Origin: Actinomycetota bacterium
GTDB lineage: Bacteria; Actinomycetota; Actinomycetes; Nanopelagicales; Nanopelagicaceae
Length of the DNA: 12,016 bases
Assembly (NCBI GenBank): GCA_947487595.1
Contig: CANKXJ010000016.1
Span: 1 to 12,016 of the forward strand
Direction: 5' to 3'
Translations under genes and position numbers: made by a program
The notes under the pieces: model-generated
The model's input: the letters and a program-made list of their open reading frames with translations, nothing else
The model's database searches: none
Told to the model about the DNA's origin: nothing
In this document: positions 1-6,466 of the stretch, in pieces
Layout of the letters: every line of letters starts with the position of its first letter
Position numbering within the stretch: position 1 is the stretch's first letter

Positions 1-314
1 GTATCCTCGCCACCGATTGCAATAAGCGCATCGATTCCAGCTTTAGCTAGGTTGTCCTTAATCTTTTCTACACCGCCCTCAATCTTGAAAGGGTTAGTAC
101 GAGACGATCCCAGGATTGTTCCGCCGCGAGGCAAGATGCCACGAGTTGTTTCAATATTCAGAGGCATTGTTAAGCCCTCTAGTGGACCCTTCCAGCCATC
201 ACGGAATCCAACAAATTCATGTCCGTACTCTTTTACACCTTTACGAACTGCGGCGCGAATCACAGCATTTAGACCTGGGCAATCTCCGCCACCAGTTAGC
301 ACACCAATACGCAT
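1..314 (-). CDS. pfkA: 6-phosphofructokinase, probably pyrophosphate-dependent (3' end cut by window edge)
   Basis: The minus strand from an ATG at 314 encodes 104 complete codons and runs off the left edge. The translation opens MRIGVLTGGGDCPGLNAVIR, the N-terminal nucleotide/phosphate-binding loop of the PfkA family, which phosphorylates fructose 6-phosphate to fructose 1,6-bisphosphate in glycolysis. Further on are GFRDGWKGPLEG (about 36-47), LPRGGTILGSSRTNP (about 61-75) and, at the very edge, IGGEDT (100-105). In this family Gly at the position of D104 goes with ATP use and Asp with pyrophosphate use, so D104 predicts a reversible PPi-dependent enzyme. The second diagnostic position (near residue 124, Lys in PPi enzymes) lies outside the window. 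A GGAG ribosome site sits 6 nt before the start. The gene is divergent from xylB across 96 bp. Family assignment is very secure; the phosphoryl donor is an inference from one residue. Confidence 0.93.
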   Translation of the reverse strand, partial: MRIGVLTGGGDCPGLNAVIRAAVRKGVKEYGHEFVGFRDGWKGPLEGLTMPLNIETTRGILPRGGTILGSSRTNPFKIEGGVEKIKDNLAKAGIDALIAIGGED

Positions 315-320
315 TATTAA

Positions 321-324
321 CTCC
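321..324 (-). promoter_or_regulatory. Shine-Dalgarno of the phosphofructokinase gene
   Basis: On the minus strand GGAG lies 6 nt upstream of the ATG at 314, so this transcript has a real 5' leader, unlike the divergent xylB. The match supports the chosen start codon. Confidence 0.6.
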
Positions 325-382
325 ATTAAAAAGAAAATGATGAAGGGCTCGAGCTAAGAAAAGCGCCCGGCCTGTGGTCAAC

Positions 383-402
383 GCTGACTGGAACAGTCTA
401 GC
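383..402. promoter_or_regulatory. Imperfect palindrome overlapping the xylB -10, possible operator
   Basis: The arms GACTG (386-390) and CAGTC (394-398) are perfect inverted repeats around GAA. They extend outward by GCT (383-385) and AGC (400-402) if T399 is left unpaired. The palindrome covers the first part of the predicted xylB -10 (399-404) and lies between the divergent phosphofructokinase and xylB genes, where a repressor controlling xylB could bind. I do not recognise the site as belonging to a named regulator, and short palindromes occur by chance. Confidence 0.3.
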
Positions 403-410
403 CTTGCCAC
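399..410 (+). promoter_or_regulatory. Predicted leaderless promoter -10 of xylB
   Basis: TAGCCT (399-404) fits the actinobacterial -10 consensus TANNNT and begins 12 nt before the xylB ATG, so transcription would start at or next to the A of the start codon. There is no purine-rich ribosome site before this ATG. No convincing -35 is visible at the expected distance. Confidence 0.5.
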
Positions 411-1814
411 ATGGGCAATCAACAAATTATCGCAGGCGTGGATTCATCTACTCAGTCGGTAAAAGTAGTCATGCGCGATGCCCACACGGGAGCGCTGCTG
501 CGCCAAGGCCGAGCAGCACATCCTGATGGCACAGAAGTTGATCCTATTCATTGGAAAAGCGCCCTTGATAGCGCAATAAAAGATGCTGGTGGATTAGATG
601 ATGTTGAAGCGATTTCTATCGCCGGACAACAACATGGAATGGTGGCACTTGATAGTGATGGCGAAGTCATTAGACCTGCCTTGTTATGGAATGACACACG
701 ATCTGCCAAAGCTGCCGAGGATTTAAACCGCGAAGAAGGCGGCAACGCTGAAATCGCTCGCAAAGTTGGTTCAGTCTTAGTTGCATCTTTTACTGCATCA
801 AAGCTTCGCTGGATGGCAGATAACGAACCAGAAAATGCCGCCCGCGTTGCATCCGTAGCCCTGCCCCATGATTGGCTCTCTTGGCAACTACAAGGCGGTA
901 AAGACTTCTCCACACTATTCACAGATCGAAGTGATGCATCTGGAACTGGATATTTTGATCCAACAACTTCGCACTACCGTGAAGATATTTTACGTCTAGC
1001 ACTGCGCCATGACTCAGAACTTCGGTTACCAAGAATCATTGCGCCTAATTCTTTTGGCGGAACAACAACTAATGGAATTCCAATTGCTGCAGGTGCTGGG
1101 GATAATGCTGGCGCAGCATTGGGTGTGCAAGCACAACCAGGAGATGTTGTAGTTTCACTGGGAACTTCTGGCACAGCTTTTGCAGTTTCGCAAACTCCTA
1201 CGCATGATGCAACTGGAGCTGTTGCAGGTTTTGCCGATGCAACCGGTCGCTTCTTACCTCTTGTCTGCACATTAAATGCGGCGCGCATTATGGATGCTGC
1301 AACAAAGATTCTTAGTAAAACTCATGATGAAGTCGGTGCCCTTGCACTCTCTGCAACTCCAGGTGCTAATGGTTTAACTCTTCTGCCATATTTTGAAGGT
1401 GAGCGAACTCCTAACCGCCCAGATGCAACTGGCGTATTTTCTGGAATGAATTTGAATAACTCCAATCAGGCCGATATTGCACGGGCCATGATCGAAGGAA
1501 TGTTGGCCGGATTAGCCGATGCCGTTGATTCTTTGATTGCACTGGGCGTAAACGTCAATCGCATACTTCTCATCGGAGGCGCGGCAAAGAATCCGGCAAT
1601 TCCAACAATTGCTAGCGCACTCTTTGGTCGCGAAGTTCTTGTGCCGCCGGCTGGAGAATATGTTGCTGATGGCGCAGCTAAACAAGCTGCATGGGCCCTT
1701 CTCAGTGAAATGCCAACATGGGATCTAGGAAAAGTTTCACATCATCATTCGCAAGCAACTCCACATGTAATGGATAAATATCGAACTTTGCGAGATAACA
1801 CTGCAAATTGGTAG
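411..1814 (+). CDS. xylB: Xylulokinase (FGGY carbohydrate kinase)
   Basis: The 467-residue product has the usual length of bacterial XylB, which phosphorylates D-xylulose with ATP to xylulose 5-phosphate in the cytoplasm, feeding the pentose phosphate pathway. Visible family motifs in order are the phosphate-binding DSSTQS (11-16), the substrate loop GQQHGM (72-77), LWNDTRS (92-98), GAGDNAGAALGV with the likely catalytic Asp231, the VVSLGTSGTAF adenosine/phosphate segment, and the C-terminal GGAAKNPAIPTIASALFGREV region. GQQHGM and LWNDTRS favour xylulokinase over glycerol kinase within FGGY. The start at 411 is supported by a -10 hexamer placed for a leaderless mRNA. No xylose isomerase or xylose transporter is in view, so the source of xylulose is unknown. 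The stop codon overlaps the -10 of the next unit. Other FGGY specificities cannot be fully excluded. Confidence 0.93.
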   Translation: MGNQQIIAGVDSSTQSVKVVMRDAHTGALLRQGRAAHPDGTEVDPIHWKSALDSAIKDAGGLDDVEAISIAGQQHGMVALDSDGEVIRPALLWNDTRSAKAAEDLNREEGGNAEIARKVGSVLVASFTASKLRWMADNEPENAARVASVALPHDWLSWQLQGGKDFSTLFTDRSDASGTGYFDPTTSHYREDILRLALRHDSELRLPRIIAPNSFGGTTTNGIPIAAGAGDNAGAALGVQAQPGDVVVSLGTSGTAFAVSQTPTHDATGAVAGFADATGRFLPLVCTLNAARIMDAATKILSKTHDEVGALALSATPGANGLTLLPYFEGERTPNRPDATGVFSGMNLNNSNQADIARAMIEGMLAGLADAVDSLIALGVNVNRILLIGGAAKNPAIPTIASALFGREVLVPPAGEYVADGAAKQAAWALLSEMPTWDLGKVSHHHSQATPHVMDKYRTLRDNTANW

Positions 1815-1824
1815 AGTAGGCTCC
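1788..1824 (+). promoter_or_regulatory. Predicted leaderless promoter inside the xylB 3' end
   Basis: TAGAGT (1812-1817) matches TANNNT and begins 13 nt before the ATG at 1825; its first three bases are the xylB stop codon. TTGCGA (1788-1793), 18 nt further upstream, is a fair -35 (four of six to TTGACA). This would start a leaderless transcript at the 22-codon ORF and carry the EamA gene independently of xylB. Confidence 0.4.
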
Positions 1825-1893
1825 ATGAAGAAATTTGGTTGGGACGCCGTTGCCTCTGCAACCAATTCTCTCTACCGCGCTGTGATTGCCTAA
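1825..1893 (+). CDS. 22-residue leaderless small ORF abutting the EamA gene
   Basis: An ATG at 1825 opens a 22-codon frame whose product begins MKKFGWDAVA and ends RAVIA, closed by TAA at 1891-1893. The next base begins the ATG of the EamA-family gene in the same frame. There is no Shine-Dalgarno before either ATG, but a TAGAGT -10 hexamer is placed 13 nt before this one. The arrangement (stop touching start, same frame) would allow ribosomes that finish the small ORF to restart on the transporter, so it may act as a translational lead-in, a regulatory leader peptide or a genuine small protein. There is no run of one rare amino acid that would suggest classical attenuation. I do not recognise the peptide. 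Its reality rests on promoter placement and spacing only. Confidence 0.45.
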   Translation: MKKFGWDAVASATNSLYRAVIA

Positions 1894-2757
1894 ATGACCC
1901 GTAAATCCTGGATCTTATTTGGCATTGTCGGCTTCTTATGGGGAATTCCTTATCTACTCATGAAGGTAGCTGTGGCTGATATTCCGCCTCCCCTCATTGT
2001 TGCTGGCCGCACACTCATTGGTGCTGCAATTTTGATTCCTATTGCAATTAAGAAAAACACTTTCAAAGATGCAATCAAAGGCATTAAATACGTAATTCCA
2101 TATGCTGTACTTGAAATGGTTGGCCCCTGGATTCTCATAACAAGTGCTGAAAAAGAGATTTCATCTGGTCTAGCTGGACTATTAGTTGCAACAGTGCCTT
2201 TCTTTGCATCTATCTTCTCTTCCCTGCGTGGAGATCACAGCGTTTGGCAACCCAAGAGAATCTTTGGTCTAGTCGTTGGCTTCCTTGGAATCATTGCCTT
2301 GGTTGGAATTGAATCTATAACTGGAACCAGCAACCCAAAGGCGATTGCCATGGTGATCCTGGCTGCAATCATGTACGCATATGCAGTTCTTATGATTACG
2401 ACCAACTTGCCAGGTGTTGATGGAATTGCCATTAACGGCGTGGCAATGGGACTCACATGTCTTTTCTACACACCGATTGCGATTGCCACATGGCCAAGTA
2501 ATCCAGTTTCAGCAGAAGCAATCGCGGCCCTAGTAGTGCTAGGTGTATTCAGCACTGCAATCGCCTTCATGCTCTTCTTTATTGTTATCGTTGAAATTGG
2601 AGTAGCACGCGGTTCATTAACAACCTATGTGAATACAGCAGTCGCTGTGGTCCTTGGAATTCTTATTTTAGATGAGCCAATTACCCTAGGAATCATCGTG
2701 GGTCTACCCATGGTTTTGCTAGGATCATTTTTAGCAAGTCGCAGAGAGAAAGTTTAA
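1894..2757 (+). CDS. EamA/DMT-family transporter
   Basis: The 287-residue protein is almost entirely hydrophobic and can be read as ten membrane helices (about 5-26, 32-53, 66-86, 93-112, 123-141, 151-170, 177-200, 209-232, 241-259, 263-282), the layout of two repeated EamA halves in drug/metabolite transporters. FLWGIPYLLMKVA near the N-terminus, RTLIGAAIL in helix 2 and the closing LDEPIT then VGLPMVLLGSFLASR are typical of RhaT/YdcZ-like DMT exporters. Family members move amino acids, nucleotides or other small metabolites; the substrate cannot be read here. The start touches the stop of the 22-codon ORF and has no ribosome site of its own, suggesting coupled translation. The stop overlaps the era stop on the other strand in a shared TTAA. 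An alternative upstream start in frame is blocked by that TAA. Confidence 0.88.
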   Translation: MTRKSWILFGIVGFLWGIPYLLMKVAVADIPPPLIVAGRTLIGAAILIPIAIKKNTFKDAIKGIKYVIPYAVLEMVGPWILITSAEKEISSGLAGLLVATVPFFASIFSSLRGDHSVWQPKRIFGLVVGFLGIIALVGIESITGTSNPKAIAMVILAAIMYAYAVLMITTNLPGVDGIAINGVAMGLTCLFYTPIAIATWPSNPVSAEAIAALVVLGVFSTAIAFMLFFIVIVEIGVARGSLTTYVNTAVAVVLGILILDEPITLGIIVGLPMVLLGSFLASRREKV

Positions 2758-3674
2758 CGACGCTCTTCAAAACCTAGTTTGTCTAGCATGCGAGCATCAC
2801 GCTGCCATTCTTTAGAGACCTTAATATGCAGGCCAAGAAATATCTTGGCAACAAGTGCGCGCTCAATATCTGCGCGGGCTCTGATTCCAATTTCCTTTAA
2901 TCGAACGCCCTGATGACCCAGCAAAATTGCGCGCTGCGTGTCACGTTCAACGTGGATAGTTGCATGAACATCATAAAAGGGACGTGATCCTTTTTCTTCT
3001 CGCTCACCAAACTCATCAATTGTTACAACAATAGAGTGAGGAAGTTCTTCTCGAACATCCTGCAGCGCAGCTTCTCGAATAAACTCGCAAATCAACTGCT
3101 CAATTGCTTGATCACTGGTTGTGCCTTCAGGGTAATAAGCAGGACCAGCTGGCAAGGCAGCACCAATGAGTTGGTTGAGTAAATCAATTTGATCATGAAT
3201 TGCAGCAGAGACAGGAATGATTTCATCCCACATAAAGCCTTGAGCTAACTCCATAATCCCGCTTAAGCGAAGGGCCAGCTTTTCCTTAGAGAGTAAATCT
3301 GTCTTGGTAATAACTGCAAACTTCTTTGCTCGCGGGTGCTTGGCAATTTCTTGAGCGATGTATACATCTCCAGCACCTGAGGTCTCATCGGCTGGAATGC
3401 AGAGAATTACAACATCAACTGAATCCATAGATTGATCCACTACAGCGTTAAGGCGATGGCCTAATAGCGTTTTAGGCTTGTGGACTCCAGGAGTGTCAAC
3501 TAAAACTGCCTGGAAGTTCACTCCATGGACAATGCCGCGAATAGCACTGCGGGTGGTGTTGGGATGATGTGAAGTGATTGCAATCTTGCTACCAACTAGC
3601 GCGTTAATGAGAGTTGATTTACCAACGTTTGGGCGGCCAACAATGGCAACGAAGCCCGAACGGAAATCACTCAT
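2754..3674 (-). CDS. era: GTPase Era, 30S ribosome assembly factor
   Basis: The 306-residue product is a full-length Era. The G domain shows the P-loop GRPNVGKST (13-21), switch region with TTRSAIRG (40-47), G3 DTPG (60-63), G4 TKTD (123-126) and an SAA G5 near 155. The C-terminal KH domain carries AILLGHQGVRLKEIG and ends near VSKEWQRDARMLDKLGF, which binds the 3' end of 16S rRNA. Era checks late 30S maturation in a GTP-dependent way. The start at 3674 lies 12 nt after the dprA stop; the purine-rich GAGAGAA nearby may serve as a weak ribosome site. It is the last gene of the minus-strand block, directly after dprA, which is an unusual partner. Its TAA stop overlaps that of the convergent EamA gene. 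Nothing appears broken. Confidence 0.97.
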   Translation of the reverse strand: MSDFRSGFVAIVGRPNVGKSTLINALVGSKIAITSHHPNTTRSAIRGIVHGVNFQAVLVDTPGVHKPKTLLGHRLNAVVDQSMDSVDVVILCIPADETSGAGDVYIAQEIAKHPRAKKFAVITKTDLLSKEKLALRLSGIMELAQGFMWDEIIPVSAAIHDQIDLLNQLIGAALPAGPAYYPEGTTSDQAIEQLICEFIREAALQDVREELPHSIVVTIDEFGEREEKGSRPFYDVHATIHVERDTQRAILLGHQGVRLKEIGIRARADIERALVAKIFLGLHIKVSKEWQRDARMLDKLGFEERR

Positions 3675-3686
3675 AGGCTTATTCTC

Positions 3687-4571
3687 TCATTGTTTTACAC
3701 CAATGAACTCCACTGCATCTGCAACAGAAGTGATTAGTTCTGCGGCACGTTCACTAATTAAGCGATGACATCCCTGGCTCATCACAGAGTTAATCGGTCC
3801 TGGAATTGCCATGACTGGACGAAGTAGTTCGGCGGCATCGTGTGCGGTGCGAAGAGATCCACTTTGAAAGGCAGCTTCAACCACCAGGGTAGCTTTGGCT
3901 ATCGATGCAATTAATCGATTGCGAACCAGAAACCTAGAGGGCACTGCGTTCTCAGATGGCATGAGCTCACTTATCAATGCACCATTCACAAGCATTTCAT
4001 CAAAGAGCTTTTGATTAGATTTCGGATAGGCAACTTCTATCCCTGTAGCCAGAACTGCAATAGTTCTGCCATTTGCTTGCAGTGTTGCACGATGTGCAAA
4101 GGAATCAATTCCATATGCTCCCCCGCTAATTATCGTCCACCCTAAATCTGAAAAAGCCCGCGCAAAATCATTAGCAACCTGCGCCCCATAGTTAGTTGGT
4201 TTGCGTGAACCAACAATGGCCAGAGCTGGAGTTGTGAGTGAAGTTGAGTCCCCTTTAACTATTAATCCGATAGGTGGATTAGCTAATTGATTTACGCCCA
4301 CGGGCCAGTGCTCATGTTCAGGGGTAAGAAACTTCGCTCCCACTTTTTCAATCTCATAGATAATTTGGCCAACGTCAGCGGCTCGGATTGATGTGATGAT
4401 CGTTTTCGTTTTCTCGGCTGGGTACTCACCCGAAAGAATAGATTCCAAAGTTTTAAGGGGGCCGAACTGCAAAATCTGGGCAGTCCAGAAGAAATGTCCA
4501 GGTTCAATGGCGGAAAAGAGAATGGCGCGGGCTTCAAATGGAGTCAGAAAGGCAGGTGTTTGTATGTACAT
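3687..4571 (-). CDS. dprA: DNA-processing protein DprA (RecA loader), compact form
   Basis: The 294-residue protein carries the Rossmann-like DprA domain: PIGLIVKGD (100-108), AIVGSRKPTNYG (118-129), SGGAYGIDSFAH (149-160), IAVLATGIEVAYP (171-183), ISELMPS (200-206), FLVRNRLIASIA (214-225) and the SGSLRTAHDAAELLRPVMAIPGP segment (238-259). DprA binds incoming single-stranded DNA and loads RecA during natural transformation. After GCHRLI only about 25 residues remain, so the C-terminal winged-helix domain of many homologues appears missing or minimal, while the N-terminal SAM-like region is kept. It is shorter than typical actinobacterial forms. It lies 46 nt after rnhB and 12 nt before era. 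The usual upstream neighbour comM is absent. A small hairpin ends 4 nt before the ATG, and no good ribosome site is visible. Confidence 0.95.
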   Translation of the reverse strand: MYIQTPAFLTPFEARAILFSAIEPGHFFWTAQILQFGPLKTLESILSGEYPAEKTKTIITSIRAADVGQIIYEIEKVGAKFLTPEHEHWPVGVNQLANPPIGLIVKGDSTSLTTPALAIVGSRKPTNYGAQVANDFARAFSDLGWTIISGGAYGIDSFAHRATLQANGRTIAVLATGIEVAYPKSNQKLFDEMLVNGALISELMPSENAVPSRFLVRNRLIASIAKATLVVEAAFQSGSLRTAHDAAELLRPVMAIPGPINSVMSQGCHRLISERAAELITSVADAVEFIGVKQ

Positions 4572-4575
4572 AAGG

Positions 4576-4594
4576 CGCCACGTTAAATCTGGCG
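4576..4594 (-). other. Small hairpin just upstream of the dprA start
   Basis: In the minus-strand RNA CGCCA and TGGCG can pair (5 bp, 9-nt loop) in the 46-nt gap between rnhB and dprA, ending 4 nt before the dprA ATG. It lies where a ribosome would bind and could dampen dprA translation. It has no U tract, so it does not look like a terminator. The stem is short and could be chance. Confidence 0.25.
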
Positions 4595-4617
4595 GGTGAT
4601 AAAAAGCTTAGATCAAA

Positions 4618-5229
4618 CTACTGCTTGTGAATAAGTGCAGCTACATTTGAGAAAGATTGGCGGTGTTGTGCACAAGGCCCATGTTCAGTCAGGGCCTGTG
4701 CATGAGCGGCAGTGATGTATCCCTTGTGTCCGCCAAAGCCATAGAGCGGAAACTCTGTATCCATTTGGCGCATAATGCGATCGCGTGTGACTTTTGCAAT
4801 TACCGAAGCTGCGCTAATGCTGACAACTACTTGATCACCTTTCCACACTGCTAAATTGGGGAAACCTAAACCTTCAATTGCATATCCATCGGTTAAAACA
4901 TATGCGGGGGCTATTTCGAGCCCATTAACAGCTCTGCGCATGCCATCAAGATTTGCTGCATGAACACCGCGTGCATCAACTTCTTGGGCCGGCACAATCA
5001 CCACACTAATGCTGGATGCAATGGATTGAATAAGATCAAAGACTTCATCTCTTTTACTTTCGCTAATCTCTTTTGAATCTCGCACCGGTGCAAGCTCTGG
5101 TGCAAAAGGATCATTTAAAACAACAGCTGCAATTACCAACGGTCCAGCACATGCTCCGCGTCCAGCTTCATCAACGCCGGCAATAGGTGAGATCCCTGCT
5201 TGAATGAGCAGCTGCTCAATAACCTTCAT
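4618..5229 (-). CDS. rnhB: Ribonuclease HII
   Basis: The 203-residue protein is a normal-length RNase HII, which cuts RNA in RNA/DNA hybrids and starts ribonucleotide excision repair. GVDEAGRGACAGPLV (18-32) supplies catalytic D20 and E21, TDGYAIE supplies D114, and KGDQ supplies D132, giving the expected four acidic residues. The following SISAASVIAKVTRDRIM and the FGGHKGY (about 165-171) segment are family signatures. The ATG at 5229 lies 6 nt after the lepB stop without a clear Shine-Dalgarno, so translation is probably coupled within the rplS-lepB-rnhB operon, an order widely conserved in Actinobacteria. Confidence 0.97.
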   Translation of the reverse strand: MKVIEQLLIQAGISPIAGVDEAGRGACAGPLVIAAVVLNDPFAPELAPVRDSKEISESKRDEVFDLIQSIASSISVVIVPAQEVDARGVHAANLDGMRRAVNGLEIAPAYVLTDGYAIEGLGFPNLAVWKGDQVVVSISAASVIAKVTRDRIMRQMDTEFPLYGFGGHKGYITAAHAQALTEHGPCAQHRQSFSNVAALIHKQ

Positions 5230-5235
5230 AAAGAA

Positions 5236-5889
5236 CTATTTCAGAACGTTGATTGGTGGAACGTAGGTAATGTGTTTGAAAGGCCAGATGACTGCAACTA
5301 CTCGGCCCGTAATGCGTGAGAGTGGAATAAAACCTTTGTTGATATCCTCTTGATGATACCTAGAGTCCGCACTTGCATTTCGATGATCTCCCATTACCCA
5401 AAATTTTCCTTTAGGGACGGTGACATCAAAATTCATTTCGCTAGGCTTATTTCCAGCAAAGATATAAGGCTCAGTAATTGCTTCGCCATTAACAGTTAAT
5501 AGACCCGCCTTGTCGCAGCAAACGATGCGATCTCCGCCAACACCAATGACACGCTTAACCAAATACTGTTTAGCTGGGTTAGGCAATACACCGACTGCAA
5601 CCAGACCTGTCTTTACCTTGGCAACATATTTATTTGTTGAATAATCTATAATTTCAGGTAACCAGCCGGCCGGATCGCGGAAGACAACGACATCACCACG
5701 GGCGATATTGCGCGAAAGAAAAGGAACTTTATTTACTGCAACGCGGTCTTTAATCTGCAAAGTGTTTTCCATAGAGCCGGAGGGGATATAGAAAAACTGC
5801 ACTAAAAATGTCTTTATAAACAGGGAGACGACAAGTGCAACTACAACAAGGATTGGGAGCTCCCGAAGGAGGGAACCCTTACGACGCAT
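5236..5889 (-). CDS. lepB: Signal peptidase I
   Basis: The 217-residue protein is a membrane-anchored type I signal peptidase that releases exported proteins from their signal peptides. A basic start (MRRKGS) precedes one membrane helix (about 11-33), then box B YIPSGSMENTL with the nucleophile Ser39, box C around DRVAVNKV and RGDVVVFRDP, box D YLVKRVIGVGGD with general-base Lys112, and box E GDHRNASADSR. The Ser/Lys dyad is intact. One predicted helix is the Gram-positive layout. The start at 5889 is 8 nt after the rplS stop, with no recognisable ribosome site, so it is likely translationally coupled. Actinobacteria often carry more than one lepB here; only one is present. Confidence 0.97.
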   Translation of the reverse strand: MRRKGSLLRELPILVVVALVVSLFIKTFLVQFFYIPSGSMENTLQIKDRVAVNKVPFLSRNIARGDVVVFRDPAGWLPEIIDYSTNKYVAKVKTGLVAVGVLPNPAKQYLVKRVIGVGGDRIVCCDKAGLLTVNGEAITEPYIFAGNKPSEMNFDVTVPKGKFWVMGDHRNASADSRYHQEDINKGFIPLSRITGRVVAVIWPFKHITYVPPINVLK

Positions 5890-5897
5890 TGAGGTGA

Positions 5898-6434
5898 TTA
5901 TTCGGCTTTAGGAGTTTCTTCAACAACTTCTTCAGCAACTGGGGCTTCAACAACAGCCTCAACTACTGGAGCCTCTACAACTGCCTCTACTACTGGCGCT
6001 TCAACAACTTCCTCAACTACTGGAGCTGCTGCAACTACAGGGGCAATTGGTTCAGGTGTTGAAAGAATTCCATCACCGTAACCTTCAACGCCATCGCGCC
6101 TTTCGCGAATCTTTGCCGCCTTACCGCGTAGATCGCGTAGGTAGTAAAGCTTGGCGCGACGAACTTCGCCCTTCTTTACTAATTCAATCTTTTCAATAAC
6201 TGGTGTGTGAACTGGGAATGTGCGCTCTACGCCAACACCGTAAGAAACTTTACGAACTGTAAATGTTTCACGAACGCCATCGCCTTGGCGACGGATAACG
6301 ATTCCTTGGAATACCTGAAGACGGCTCTTGCTACCTTCGATAACACGGACGTGAATCTTGAGCTCATCACCAGCACGAAACTGTGGGATGTCTTTGCGCA
6401 GCGATGCTGCATCTACGGCGTCAAGAATGTTCAT
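5898..6434 (-). CDS. rplS: 50S ribosomal protein L19 with a long acidic repeat tail
   Basis: Residues 1-115 are ordinary bL19, a protein at the 30S-50S interface: DIPQFRAGDELKIHVRVIEG, RLQVFQGIVIRRQGDGVRETFTVRKVSYGVGVERTFPVHTP and the closing AKLYYLRDLRGKAAKIRERR. Typical L19 ends near there (about 115 residues), but this frame continues to 178. After a short linker (VEGYGDGILSTPEPI) comes a Val/Glu/Ala/Pro tail with a 9-residue period: four units of the form APVVExVVE (137-172), then ETPKAE. The tail is strongly acidic and lacks aromatic residues, so it is probably disordered. AAGGA lies 8 nt before the ATG, the best Shine-Dalgarno in the window. lepB follows after 8 nt. trmD, the usual upstream neighbour, is not here; an inositol-phosphatase gene takes that place. 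Confidence 0.96.
   Translation of the reverse strand: MNILDAVDAASLRKDIPQFRAGDELKIHVRVIEGSKSRLQVFQGIVIRRQGDGVRETFTVRKVSYGVGVERTFPVHTPVIEKIELVKKGEVRRAKLYYLRDLRGKAAKIRERRDGVEGYGDGILSTPEPIAPVVAAAPVVEEVVEAPVVEAVVEAPVVEAVVEAPVAEEVVEETPKAE
5919..6026. repeat. Four 27-bp in-frame tandem repeats in the rplS 3' end
   Basis: Units at 5919-5945, 5946-5972, 5973-5999 and 6000-6026 each encode nine residues of the L19 tail. By eye the second and fourth units match at 25 of 27 bases, the first and fourth at 23, and the second and third at 22. The 27-bp period keeps frame, so copy number can change by slippage without breaking the gene. A degenerate half-unit may precede it at 6027-6053. Confidence 0.9.
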
Positions 6435-6442
6435 GGAATTCG

Positions 6443-6447
6443 TCCTT
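6443..6447 (-). promoter_or_regulatory. Strong Shine-Dalgarno of rplS
   Basis: AAGGA on the minus strand, preceded by an A run, lies 8 nt before the rplS ATG at 6434. It stands out because most other starts in the window lack a ribosome site, and it fits a highly translated ribosomal gene. Confidence 0.75.
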
Positions 6448-6466
6448 TTTTATCTTCATCTTTTAA

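Noticed and set aside
52..357. Plus-strand open frames of 101 and 74 residues over the left edge
   Set aside because: They lie antisense to the phosphofructokinase frame, which has unmistakable family motifs; the plus-strand translations resemble nothing.
548..1288. Two minus-strand open frames (124 and 104 residues) inside xylB
   Set aside because: Low-complexity Ser/Ala/Pro translations opposite a well-conserved kinase frame; shadow frames.
1825..2757. Reading the small ORF and the EamA gene as one protein split by a sequencing error
   Set aside because: The frames are joined only by a TAA codon, and the EamA protein starts normally at its first helix without the extra 22 residues; the two-ORF reading needs no error.
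5919..6026. Tandem repeats as a CRISPR-like array
   Set aside because: Units are contiguous with no spacers, 27 bp in period and in frame within rplS; this is a coding minisatellite.
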